Of a DNA stretch of 7,231 nucleotides, positions 1-6,347 are shown one piece after another. Within the stretch, counting starts at the first letter, position 1. Each line of letters opens with the position of its first letter. The position numbers were made by a program, and so were the translations under genes. The notes beneath the pieces are model-generated. The model was not told the origin of the DNA and searched no databases. It saw only the letters and a program-made list of their open reading frames with translations. The DNA comes from Deltaproteobacteria bacterium (GTDB lineage Bacteria > Desulfobacterota > BSN033 > UBA1163). The stretch is taken from positions 1 through 7,231 of the forward strand of contig VGRU01000188.1 of the NCBI GenBank assembly GCA_016875255.1, written 5' to 3'.

Positions 1-212
1 GGACAACGATCCTCCTCGTAGAACAGAACGCAAAGATGGCGCTCAAGATTTCGGATTATGCCTTTGTGCTGGAGAGCGGAAGGATCGTGGCGGCCAACAC
101 CCCCAACATCCTTTTGGAAGACGAAGATGTCAAAGAATTCTACTTAGGCATCCGCTCCGAGGAATCGGCCAAAGGATACCAGAGGTGGAAAAGGAAAAAA
201 CGCTGGAGATAA
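1..212 (+). CDS. livF: ABC transporter ATP-binding protein, LivF-like (3' end, partial)
   Basis: This is the C-terminal 69 residues of a gene that begins before the window; the reading frame starts at base 3 and ends with TAA at 210-212. The visible protein opens with TTILLVEQNAKMAL, the beta-strand and Q-N-A segment after the catalytic H-loop in LivF/LivG ATPases, then SDYAFVLESGRIV, and DVKEFYLGI, the usual LivF C-terminal motif. A basic tail (KGYQRWKRKKRWR) follows; I recall similar tails on LivF homologues of Deltaproteobacteria. The family energises uptake of branched-chain amino acids or other carboxylates through LivHM permeases at the cytoplasmic membrane. The Walker A, signature and Walker B motifs lie upstream and cannot be checked. 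An uptake role for the acid activated by the neighbouring convergent acyl-CoA synthetase is possible but inferred. LivG is the main alternative; the length and C-terminal motif favour LivF. Confidence 0.85.
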   Translation, partial: TTILLVEQNAKMALKISDYAFVLESGRIVAANTPNILLEDEDVKEFYLGIRSEESAKGYQRWKRKKRWR

Positions 213-215
213 CTT

Positions 216-335
216 AATGTCAAATGTCAAAGTTCAAATGCCAAATCAAGTTCAAAGTTCAAATTTCAGAATCCTTTTCCTTTAGAATTTGACATTCCTT
301 TGACATTTGGAATTTGACATTTGATATTTGACATT
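216..335. repeat. Long imperfect inverted repeat between convergent genes
   Basis: The outer arms 216-246 and 305-335 are reverse complements at 27 of 31 positions. They are built from iterated TCAAATGTCAAA / TTTGACATTTGA units, and the interior (247-304) carries further related units such as GTTCAAAGTTCAAATTTC. The element fills the gap between the stop of the livF-like gene (212) and the stop of the minus-strand acyl-CoA synthetase (340). The right arm runs into a short T run (334-338). It could fold into one long AT-rich hairpin on either transcript and act as a bidirectional terminator. Repeats of this general type are common in environmental Desulfobacterota genomes, a point taken from memory. 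Confidence 0.75.
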
Positions 336-339
336 TTTA

Positions 340-2148
340 TTAATCCCCTCCTTTATACATCTTCTCGATAATATCTTTATAGGCTTCGTTGATCGATTTT
401 CGCTTCACTTTCATTGTGGGAGTCACCTCGCCATCCTCTTCATATAGTTTCTTGGGAATGATCGCAAATTTCTTGACCTGTTCCACCTGGGCGAGCGTCT
501 TATTGACCCGATCCACTTCCGACTGAATCAACTGCTTGATCTCGGGAGCCTGAGTCAGGCTTCCATAGGTTCCGAATTGGATCTTGTGATCCTGGGCATA
601 CTTGATCACATTCTCCTCATCGATGGCAATGAGCGCCACCAGATACTTCTTGCGATCTCCAATCACGACCGCATCATTGATATAGGGGCTGAATTTCAAT
701 TGATTCTCAATATTCTGTGGAGCGATATTCTTTCCGCCTGCGGTGATGATCAAATCCTTCTTCCGGTCGGTGATCTTTAAAAACCCATCTGCATCCAGTT
801 CTCCCACATCTCCGGAGTGGAGCCATCCATCTTTAAGCGTCTCTGCGGTTGCCTCCGGGTTTTTAAAATAACCTTTAAAGATGCCCGGCCCTTTCACCAG
901 AATCTCTCCATCTTCCGCAATTTTCACCTCCACGCCAGGCAAGGGACGACCGACTTTTCCAATTTTGAGCCGACCTTTTTGACTGACGCTCGTCACCCCG
1001 GTTCCTTCGGTCTGGCCATATCCTTCCACAAGGGGAAGGCCAATGGCATTGAAGAACTTCAGGACCTCGGGCGAGATGGGCGCGGCTCCGGAGTAAGCGA
1101 CCCTCACCCGATCAAATCCCAATCGCTCTTTCAGCTTTCTAAAAACAGCCACATAAGCGGCTAAGTAAGCCGCCTTCAGGTAGGGGGGGATAGGTTTAAA
1201 GTTCAGTTTCAGGCTCGCATATTTCATCCCAATGCCCATGGAGGCCTTAAAGATCATCCGCTTAAGCCAGGTGGCATCGGACATACGAATCATGATGCCG
1301 GAGGCGTATTTTTCCCAGATTCGGGGAACGCCGCAGGTAACCGTCGGAGAAACCTCTTTCATGTTATCCATGACCGTATCGGGACTCTCGATAAAATTGC
1401 AAATCGTCTTAAAACGGACGTTGATCATCACGGTGAAGAGCTGTTCAAAGATGTGGCATAAAGGAAGGTATGAAAGAGTTTCGTCGCCATCTTTAACCGG
1501 ATTCACATTGACCATTGCCTCACTCATATAGAGGAGGTTGCTGTGAGTGAGCATGGCTCCCTTGGGAGGGCCGGTTGTGCCGGAGGTGTAGATGAGAACC
1601 GCCAAGTCATCGGGCTTCACTTCTTTCCAGCGCTGCTCAAATAGCCCCGGGTTTTTTGCATCGAACTCTTTTCCCAATTTTAGCAGGTCATCAAAACTCA
1701 TCAACATTGGGTCTTCGTAACGCTTCAAGCCCTCCATCTCCATGACGATGACCTTTTCCAGGCAAGGAGTGTCCTTCCTGAATTTGAGGGTCTTGTCAAA
1801 TTGCTCCTCATTTTCTGCGAAATAGAATCTCGATCCGGAGTTCTGGACAACGTAGCCACACTGTTCCGGCGAATTGGTTGCATAAACGCCTGCCGTTACC
1901 CCCCCTGCAGACATAATTCCAAAATCGGCATAGACCCATTCCGGCCGATTTTCACTGATGATGGAAACACATTCCCCTTTTTTGAAGCCGAGGCTGATCA
2001 ATCCCATGGCCACCTGCCTCACCTTTTCTCCATATTGAGCCCAGGTGACGTCATGCCAGATCCCGTAATCTTTGTGTCGGATAGCTACTCGATCAGGATG
2101 CTCTTTGACATGGTTTTGAAAATAATTCAGAAGGGTCTCGTTGCTCAT
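340..2148 (-). CDS. Long-chain acyl-CoA synthetase (AMP-forming)
   Basis: A 602-residue cytoplasmic or membrane-associated ligase that activates a carboxylic acid with ATP to an acyl-adenylate, then to acyl-CoA. All core motifs of the ANL superfamily are visible: the P-loop YTSGTTGPPKG (residues 187-197), YGQTEG (377-382), the ribose-binding aspartate in LHSGD (443-447), the hinge segment DRKKDLIITAGGKNIAP (461-477), and PTMKVKR (577-583) with the probable C-terminal catalytic lysine K580. The GGKNIAPQNIE stretch and the total length fit the COG1022 (FAA1-like) long-chain group better than short-chain acetyl-CoA synthetases. Substrate chain length cannot be read from the sequence. The ATG start is preceded by AGGAGA (2155-2160) at normal spacing. 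It is the second gene of an operon, 25 bases after the DUF362 gene, and is convergent with the livF-like gene. Confidence 0.93.
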   Translation of the reverse strand: MSNETLLNYFQNHVKEHPDRVAIRHKDYGIWHDVTWAQYGEKVRQVAMGLISLGFKKGECVSIISENRPEWVYADFGIMSAGGVTAGVYATNSPEQCGYVVQNSGSRFYFAENEEQFDKTLKFRKDTPCLEKVIVMEMEGLKRYEDPMLMSFDDLLKLGKEFDAKNPGLFEQRWKEVKPDDLAVLIYTSGTTGPPKGAMLTHSNLLYMSEAMVNVNPVKDGDETLSYLPLCHIFEQLFTVMINVRFKTICNFIESPDTVMDNMKEVSPTVTCGVPRIWEKYASGIMIRMSDATWLKRMIFKASMGIGMKYASLKLNFKPIPPYLKAAYLAAYVAVFRKLKERLGFDRVRVAYSGAAPISPEVLKFFNAIGLPLVEGYGQTEGTGVTSVSQKGRLKIGKVGRPLPGVEVKIAEDGEILVKGPGIFKGYFKNPEATAETLKDGWLHSGDVGELDADGFLKITDRKKDLIITAGGKNIAPQNIENQLKFSPYINDAVVIGDRKKYLVALIAIDEENVIKYAQDHKIQFGTYGSLTQAPEIKQLIQSEVDRVNKTLAQVEQVKKFAIIPKKLYEEDGEVTPTMKVKRKSINEAYKDIIEKMYKGGD

Positions 2149-2173
2149 CGTTTTTCTCCTGTATGATCTGTTT

Positions 2174-3496
2174 CTAAACGATCTTGAAAAAAGATTCTTC
2201 GAACTCAGGCTTTCCTTCGAATTTCTTCATGAAGAATCCGGCTGCCATGTCCATATTTTCGAAGAAAGCCGGGCTCACCTCAATGCCTGCCTGGTGAAGG
2301 GCTCTTAAAGCATCTTGGAGGTCAGGAGGACATCCCTTCACCGCAATCATCTCCGTGATATCCGCGCTGTCCTTATTGGCCTGGACCATGCACTGGCCCA
2401 ACAAGATCGTCTTCTTCTTTCCTGGCGTGGGCCTCATCCTTTTGCCGGTCAAAATTTCCACCTCGTCCCAGGGCTTTCCTCTCCAGGCGCTGGCGATGGC
2501 CATCAGCATGATGGTCGTGAAGCCCGAACAATAGGTGCAGATCGTTGAATCGTATTTTGGATAGGAGAGACCTTTGACCCCCATCTTTTCGAGGGGCTTG
2601 GGAAGCATTCCATCTTCCGTGTAGGGGAAAGCATACTCATGGCGGGAGGCAACGGCTTCGATCTTTTCTCCCACAACCTCGACATCGGCGAAATCAACGG
2701 TTCTCCCGAAATCCCGGGCCGCGTGAACCAGATGGGGAATCTCCGACGGATCATATCCCAGTACTTTCGAGCCCACCTTGTCAGCGGAAAAAACGTCGGA
2801 AGAAGCAATCAAGATGTTACTCCTTCTCAGCCTTCCTTCAAAAAATGGTCCTCGCTCAGCCGTATAAATCCCATCGAGAAGCGTGAACGATGGGAGGATT
2901 TTGTTCGCCAGCCTGGCAATCATATAACTTAAATCCTTTTCCGGATCAGGGCTGTGGCATTTTTTCCGCGAAGGGACATCGATCAGTCCCTTTAAATTCT
3001 TGATTCCAAGGCTGACCATGGCCTGAGCGTGTGTCTTGAGGACAGGAAGATTGATAACGAAATCGCCCTGGAGAATATCTTCATTGAAGTTGAGCACTAC
3101 CCCGGCTCCCAGGTCGATCTTTTTGAAGGGTCTTTCGAAAACATTTAAGATCTTTACACCGTAGCGTTTCTTCAGAATGTTGTAACCAAGGGTTTCAAAG
3201 GCATGGGCTGGCGTCTCCCTGTCCTTCGGATCGAAGGTGGTGATCCCTTCGAGGAGGGTGATCTCCTCGATTCCCCGCTCCTTGAGAAGGATCACCATAT
3301 CCTCAACCACTCTTGAGGTCGTCACCACTCCCCATTTCGGGAAAGCGGTGGTGCGTGTCCAGAAGACGATGTTGGGTTTAATAAAAACTTTTGCCTGGCC
3401 AGGGAGATCGTCCAAGCCGCGGGAAAGATCCACTACCCTGCGAACCGATTCCAGAGGCTTCTCGTAACGGACAATTGCAACGATTCGTTTCTCCAC
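2174..3496 (-). CDS. DUF362 domain-containing protein, putative Fe-S protein
   Basis: A 440-residue protein of the DUF362 family, whose function is not established. Family hallmarks seen are KVFIKPNIVF (36-45), the segment GDFVINLPVLKTHAQAMVSLGIKNLKG (144-170), and TLLDGIYTAERGPFFEGR (205-222). The C-terminal part holds CTYC (C320, C323), GQC (C369) and KGCPP (C389), a four-cysteine set that could bind an iron-sulfur cluster; this is inference. No signal peptide or membrane segment is evident. The start is GTG (3494-3496), supported by AAGGGG at 3503-3508 six bases upstream; the next in-frame methionine is residue 67, too far in. It is the first gene of the operon and precedes the acyl-CoA synthetase, which suggests a role linked to acid activation or redox metabolism, without direct proof. 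Confidence 0.88.
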   Translation of the reverse strand: MEKRIVAIVRYEKPLESVRRVVDLSRGLDDLPGQAKVFIKPNIVFWTRTTAFPKWGVVTTSRVVEDMVILLKERGIEEITLLEGITTFDPKDRETPAHAFETLGYNILKKRYGVKILNVFERPFKKIDLGAGVVLNFNEDILQGDFVINLPVLKTHAQAMVSLGIKNLKGLIDVPSRKKCHSPDPEKDLSYMIARLANKILPSFTLLDGIYTAERGPFFEGRLRRSNILIASSDVFSADKVGSKVLGYDPSEIPHLVHAARDFGRTVDFADVEVVGEKIEAVASRHEYAFPYTEDGMLPKPLEKMGVKGLSYPKYDSTICTYCSGFTTIMLMAIASAWRGKPWDEVEILTGKRMRPTPGKKKTILLGQCMVQANKDSADITEMIAVKGCPPDLQDALRALHQAGIEVSPAFFENMDMAAGFFMKKFEGKPEFEESFFKIV

Positions 3497-3543
3497 GCCA
3501 TTCCCCTTTTTGAAGAGTGTAGATCAATGCCAATGGCCTAAAT

Positions 3544-3572
3544 TTTATAGCCTATGGCGTCAGGGGTGTCAA
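3544..3572 (-). promoter_or_regulatory. Sigma70-type promoter for the DUF362-acyl-CoA synthetase operon
   Basis: Read on the minus strand, a perfect TTGACA (3567-3572) is followed after 17 bases by TATAAA (3544-3549), five of six matches to the -10 consensus. Transcription would start near 3537, giving a leader of about 40 bases before the GTG start at 3496. It is the only strong promoter-like pair I see upstream of this operon. Confidence 0.75.
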
Positions 3573-3600
3573 ACAAAAAGTTATAAGTTGTGTTAGTAAA

Positions 3601-3721
3601 CCCCGTTAGAAAGTTTTCAACTTTCTAACGGGAAAGCTCACACGGGGCATTAAACCCCGTGTTCGCTGAAAAGGAAACAACCACCATCCCCGCAGCAGAG
3701 CTGCGGGGCTTTCTAACGGGG
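3601..3721. repeat. 121-bp palindromic MITE-like element with 13-bp perfect terminal inverted repeats
   Basis: The ends CCCCGTTAGAAAG (3601-3613) and CTTTCTAACGGGG (3709-3721) are perfect reverse complements, and TAAA flanks both sides (3597-3600 and 3722-3725), like a 4-bp target duplication. An internal copy of the end motif (3619-3632) makes a 14-bp perfect hairpin with 3602-3615, loop TTC. Two more perfect hairpins lie inside: ACACGGGG/CCCCGTGT (3640-3647 with 3655-3662) and CCCCGCAGC/GCTGCGGGG (3688-3696 with 3700-3708, loop AGA). No ORF is present. It sits just upstream of the DUF362 promoter and so outside that transcript. Confidence 0.7.
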
Positions 3722-3730
3722 TAAAGTAGA

Positions 3731-3787
3731 AATGTCCCCCTAACTGCTTATGTTAAAATGTCCCCGTGAAAAATAGATGGGGACATT
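3731..3787. repeat. Three AATGTCCCC motifs, two direct and one inverted
   Basis: AATGTCCCC occurs at 3731-3739 and 3757-3765 (26 bases apart), and its reverse complement GGGGACATT at 3779-3787. Iterated motifs of this kind resemble transposase-binding ends of insertion sequences, so this may be a solitary IS end. The second and third copies could pair as a 9-bp hairpin with a 13-base loop. No transposase reading frame is adjacent. Confidence 0.5.
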
Positions 3788-4070
3788 GGTTCAAATGCAA
3801 CTTTTTGATATTTAAAGGGCCTCCCGGGTCACATCTTCATATGTCAATATTTTACGAAAAAAAGGGGGGGGGATATTAATCATCAAAAGGAGGAGAAGCC
3901 ATACGGCTCATATCGCACCAAGAGATTGGTTTCAGAGGCCCGGGATAAAATGGAAGCCACCGGGGTTTGGTTAATGATTGCATTACGCTTAGGGGCTTGA
4001 GAAAATGGAAGGTATGTGAGAAAATGAATACATGAAATTTTAGAACACCTCAAATAGTGGTGAACGAATC
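3788..4070. other. Intergenic region without a supportable gene; A7G9 tract and fixC leader
   Basis: No ORF with a credible start and length is seen on either strand. A homopolymer pair of seven A (3857-3863) then nine G (3864-3872) stands out. A strong Shine-Dalgarno-like AAAAGGAGGAG (3885-3895) is followed by ATA rather than a start codon, and that frame closes after 15 codons, so it is at most a gene relic. The last part carries the candidate fixC promoter and leader. A weak ribosome site GGTGA (4059-4063) lies seven bases before the fixC ATG. Confidence 0.55.
3997..4025 (+). promoter_or_regulatory. Candidate promoter for fixCX
   Basis: TTGAGA (3997-4002, five of six to the -35 consensus) is separated by 17 bases from GAAAAT (4020-4025, four of six), which is directly preceded by TGA (4017-4019), an extended -10 TGn. 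Transcription would begin near 4032, leaving about 38 bases to the fixC ATG. The -10 is poor, so this is tentative. Confidence 0.35.
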
Positions 4071-5360
4071 ATGGAAAAAGTGGATGTGATCATTGTGGGC
4101 GGTGGACTGGCTGGGCTCTCCTGCGCCTATGAATTAGCCGATTCGGGGATGACTGTGCTTGTCCTGGAGCGGGGAGACTTCTCGGGGAGCAAGAATGTGA
4201 CCGGAGGAAGAATTTACCTCCGCCCTATTCTTCCTTATCTTCCCGACATCTGGGAGCAGGCCCCTTTCGAGAGGCATGTGACGAAAGAGGTCTTCACCGC
4301 AATGGGAAAGACCAACTCCACCACCTTCGAATTTTACAGCGACCGGTTCAACCAGGAGCCTTACCCCAGTTATACGATTCTCAGGGCCAAATTCGACCGC
4401 TGGTTTGCTGACCTCGTCACAGAAAGGGGAGGCTTCGTCATTCCCCAGAAGACAGTCGATGACCTCATCAAAGAGAATGGTAAGGTCATCGGCGTGAAAT
4501 CCGGAGATGAGGAGATCGGAGCAGACTGTGTGGTTGCCGCAGATGGGATCCTCTCTTTCCTGACCGAAAAGGCAGGCCTTCGGAAACCTTTTGAGCCCAA
4601 GCATTTTGCCCTGGGGTTTAAGGAAGTGATCCAGCTCGATTCAAAAACGATCGAAGACCGGTTTCGATTGGGAGAGGGCGAGGGAGCTGCCCAGCTCTTT
4701 CTTGGCTCTCTCACGCAGGGGATGATGGGTGGAGGCTTCCTCTATACCAACAAAGACAGCCTCTCCCTCGGTTTAGTCATTGGCCTTTCTTCTCTCAACT
4801 CGAGAGAACCCCGCGAGGAAGTCTATAAACTCCTCGATCAGTTCAAAGAACGACCTGAAATCCGAAACTTAATCAGAGGAGGGGAGACCGTTGAATATTC
4901 CTCCCATCTCATCACCGAGGGCGGGATTCATAATATCCCAAAGCTCCATACCGATGGGATGCTTGTTGTGGGTGATGCCGCCGGCCTCGGCCTCAATATG
5001 CTCTTTACGGTTAGAGGGATGGAATATGCCATGGTTTCAGGAGTGTTAGCGGCCCGGACCATCAAGAAGGCAAGGGAGAGGAATGACTTTTCGGCTTCGT
5101 CTCTTGCCGAATATGAGAGACTCCTCAACGAGAGTTTTATCCTGAAGGAGATGAACGCCTATAAAAACACGCTTGGAGTCCTGGAGAACGAAAGGCTCTT
5201 TACGAAATATCCGCAGGTGATCTGTGATCTTTTCGAAAAGGTGATGTGGGTGGATGAGAACCCCAAGGAAGGGATCTATAAAACCAAAATGGCGGAATTG
5301 AAAAAGGAATTTTTTAACGTTGAAACATTGAAAGACTGGTGGCAGTTCAGAAAAATTTAG
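4071..5360 (+). CDS. fixC: FixC-like FAD-dependent oxidoreductase (ETF:quinone oxidoreductase family)
   Basis: A 429-residue flavoprotein, the usual FixC length. The N-terminal Rossmann fingerprint VDVIIVGGGLAGLSCAYELA (4-23) ending in the acidic residue of VLERG (31-35) binds the FAD adenosine part. KNVTGGRIY (41-49) is typical of the FixC/ETF-QO branch. A second FAD contact is CVVAADG (153-159), and LVVGDAAGLGLN (298-309) is the C-terminal FAD motif. In the family FixC accepts electrons from the FixAB (ETF) flavoprotein and passes them to quinone at the membrane, with FixX as iron-sulfur partner. The ATG at 4071 places the Rossmann motif at the expected distance; the ribosome site is weak. 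fixX follows 110 bases later. fixA and fixB are not adjacent, so its ETF partner must be encoded elsewhere. A geranylgeranyl-reductase-like flavoprotein is the alternative, made unlikely by the fixX neighbour. Confidence 0.92.
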   Translation: MEKVDVIIVGGGLAGLSCAYELADSGMTVLVLERGDFSGSKNVTGGRIYLRPILPYLPDIWEQAPFERHVTKEVFTAMGKTNSTTFEFYSDRFNQEPYPSYTILRAKFDRWFADLVTERGGFVIPQKTVDDLIKENGKVIGVKSGDEEIGADCVVAADGILSFLTEKAGLRKPFEPKHFALGFKEVIQLDSKTIEDRFRLGEGEGAAQLFLGSLTQGMMGGGFLYTNKDSLSLGLVIGLSSLNSREPREEVYKLLDQFKERPEIRNLIRGGETVEYSSHLITEGGIHNIPKLHTDGMLVVGDAAGLGLNMLFTVRGMEYAMVSGVLAARTIKKARERNDFSASSLAEYERLLNESFILKEMNAYKNTLGVLENERLFTKYPQVICDLFEKVMWVDENPKEGIYKTKMAELKKEFFNVETLKDWWQFRKI

Positions 5361-5372
5361 GAATTCATTGCA

Positions 5373-5448
5373 TGTCATTCCTGCGCAAGCAGGAATCCAG
5401 ATATTTTTGCGATGCTTAACCTGGATTCCCGTTTCCACGGGAATGACA
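5373..5448. repeat. Head-to-head pair of 28-base hairpin repeats between fixC and fixX
   Basis: Unit 1 (5373-5400) starts TGTCATTCC and ends GGAATCCAG; unit 2 (5421-5448) is the same repeat in inverted orientation, starting CTGGATTCC and ending GGAATGACA. Each folds alone: ATTCCTGC/GCAGGAAT with a GCAA loop (5377-5396) and ATTCCCGT/ACGGGAAT with a TTCC loop (5425-5444). The units can also pair with each other across the 20-base spacer. The family with core ATTCCnnnnnnnnnnGGAAT is widespread in Proteobacteria. It ends 22 bases before the fixX start and lies inside the likely fixCX transcript, so it may affect fixX translation or mRNA stability. Confidence 0.8.
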
Positions 5449-5470
5449 GAAACTGAAGGGAAATAATCGA

Positions 5471-5743
5471 ATGAAAATCACTGAGAAACTGGCTCTCGAT
5501 GCCTTTAAAAACGATAAGGAAACCCATATTCTTCTCGATCAGAAAATCTGCCATACCTGTAAGGAGCGGTTCTGCGTCTATGCCTGCCCGGCAAACCTTT
5601 ACTCCCTGAATGAGAAAGGAGAGATGGTGGTGGAATTTGCCGGCTGCCTCGAATGCGGCACCTGCATGATCGCCTGCATCTATGGCTCGGTCAAATGGAA
5701 ATACCCCCGAAGCGAATACGGCGTCCAGTACCGCTGCGGATAA
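5471..5743 (+). CDS. fixX: FixX-like ferredoxin, two 4Fe-4S sites
   Basis: A 90-residue cytoplasmic iron-sulfur protein. Cysteines form two clusters: C27-xx-C30-xxxx-C35-xxx-C39-P and C59-xx-C62-xx-C65-xxx-C69, fitting the two 4Fe-4S centres known for the FixX family; C89 in the final YRCG is extra. CLECGTC and the ending KWKYPRSEYGVQYR are typical of FixX rather than a free bacterial ferredoxin. Its expected job is to carry electrons to or from FixC. It follows fixC in the same direction, the two being separated by a hairpin repeat pair instead of the usual tight spacing. The ATG start has GAAGGG (5455-5460) ten bases upstream, an acceptable though slightly long spacing. No further fix gene follows. 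Confidence 0.92.
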   Translation: MKITEKLALDAFKNDKETHILLDQKICHTCKERFCVYACPANLYSLNEKGEMVVEFAGCLECGTCMIACIYGSVKWKYPRSEYGVQYRCG

Positions 5744-5769
5744 TAGGATTAAACATTCCCCGCTGATGC

Positions 5770-5853
5770 TTTCCGTTAATGTTTTCCGCTAAATATTTAC
5801 CGATAATTACTTTCTGTTTCCTATTTACCCTCCGAAGCTTCAGCGAAGGAGGG
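5770..5853. repeat. Degenerate short tandem units and a 26-base palindromic repeat downstream of fixX
   Basis: Bases 5770-5810 contain three loosely similar 13-14-base units (TTTCCGTTAATGT, TTTCCGCTAAATAT, TTACCGATAATTAC). Bases 5828-5853 form an inverted repeat with CCCTCC (5828-5833) and GGAGGG (5848-5853) ends and a palindromic GAAGCTTC inside. It could end the fixCX transcript, but no T run follows, so a terminator role is only possible. Confidence 0.4.
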
Positions 5854-5919
5854 CCTGCTGATCTCTCATTCCTTAAAAAATTGCCATGAAATTGAATTTA
5901 GGGCTTGATTAATGGAAAC

Positions 5920-5932
5920 CCCCGACCCGGGG
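5920..5932 (-). terminator. Small GC hairpin after vapC, weak terminator candidate
   Basis: CCCCG/CGGGG with a three-base loop lies ten bases beyond the vapC stop. In the minus direction only GTTTCC follows, not a real T run, so an intrinsic terminator is doubtful. Confidence 0.25.
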
Positions 5933-5942
5933 AAATGACGTC

Positions 5943-6347
5943 CTAACCGGTTTCTTCCGCCCAGTTAACGACTCTGAGGCTTCCAATTTTTTTGAAGTGC
6001 TTCACATTATTCGTAACCAGCGTCAAGTTATGGGCCAAGGCAACACAACCGAGGACCAAATCAAAATCTTCCAGCGGTGTCCCGCGACCTTCCAGCTTGG
6101 CCTTTTCCATCCCAAAAATTTCTACGATTTCCTGACTCACTGGCACGATCTCCAGAGAGGTCTCCATCGCTCTTATCTTGGCTAAATTGCTTGTCACCCT
6201 TTGGGATTTGTAGGCCCCGTAATAAAGTTCCATCAAGGTGATGACAGATAATTTTATGGGGGCATGAGGGTGTCGTTGAAGGTTTTGTTCCACGGTTGGA
6301 TGCCCCTTCAGGATGTAAATAACGGTATCTGTGTCGAGGAGGAACAT
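5943..6347 (-). CDS. vapC: PIN-domain ribonuclease toxin, VapC family
   Basis: A 134-residue PIN-domain protein, normal VapC length. The acidic metal-binding residues are placed as in the family: D5 in FLLDTDTVIY, E40 in LMELYYG, and D96 in the FDLVLGCVAL segment. The fourth position, often D in TNDxxF, is N here (VTNNVKHF, N113/N114), a frequent and usually tolerated variation. The family cleaves tRNA or rRNA when freed from its antitoxin. Its ATG (6345-6347) overlaps the vapB stop by one base (TAATG), giving translational coupling, which explains the absence of a separate promoter. The RNA target cannot be predicted. No gene follows closely on this strand; the next minus-strand gene is more than 2 kb away. 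Confidence 0.92.
   Translation of the reverse strand: MFLLDTDTVIYILKGHPTVEQNLQRHPHAPIKLSVITLMELYYGAYKSQRVTSNLAKIRAMETSLEIVPVSQEIVEIFGMEKAKLEGRGTPLEDFDLVLGCVALAHNLTLVTNNVKHFKKIGSLRVVNWAEETG

Noticed and set aside
3601..3721. CRISPR-like array because of the repeated CTTTCTAACGGG motif
   Set aside because: Only three copies, in mixed orientation with unequal spacing and internal hairpins; no cas genes are nearby.
3885..3948. Possible small gene after the strong AAAAGGAGGAG sequence
   Set aside because: The codon at the right spacing is ATA, the frame stops after 15 codons, and no homologous domain is recognisable. At best it is a relic.
3971..3985. TGG...TTGCA resembling a sigma54 (-24/-12) promoter upstream of fixC, as seen for fix genes in diazotrophs
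   Set aside because: The distance between GG and GC is one base short of the strict sigma54 spacing, and the CAC part of the -24 box is missing.
4134..4714. Two long minus-strand ORFs antisense to fixC
   Set aside because: They have no domain similarity and mirror the codon bias of fixC, which has clear FAD-binding motifs.
5046..5438. 130-codon minus-strand ORF overlapping fixC and the hairpin repeat
   Set aside because: Its N-terminus (IWIPACAGMT) is the usual chance translation of the CATTCC...GGAAT repeat, and the rest is antisense to the well-supported fixC.
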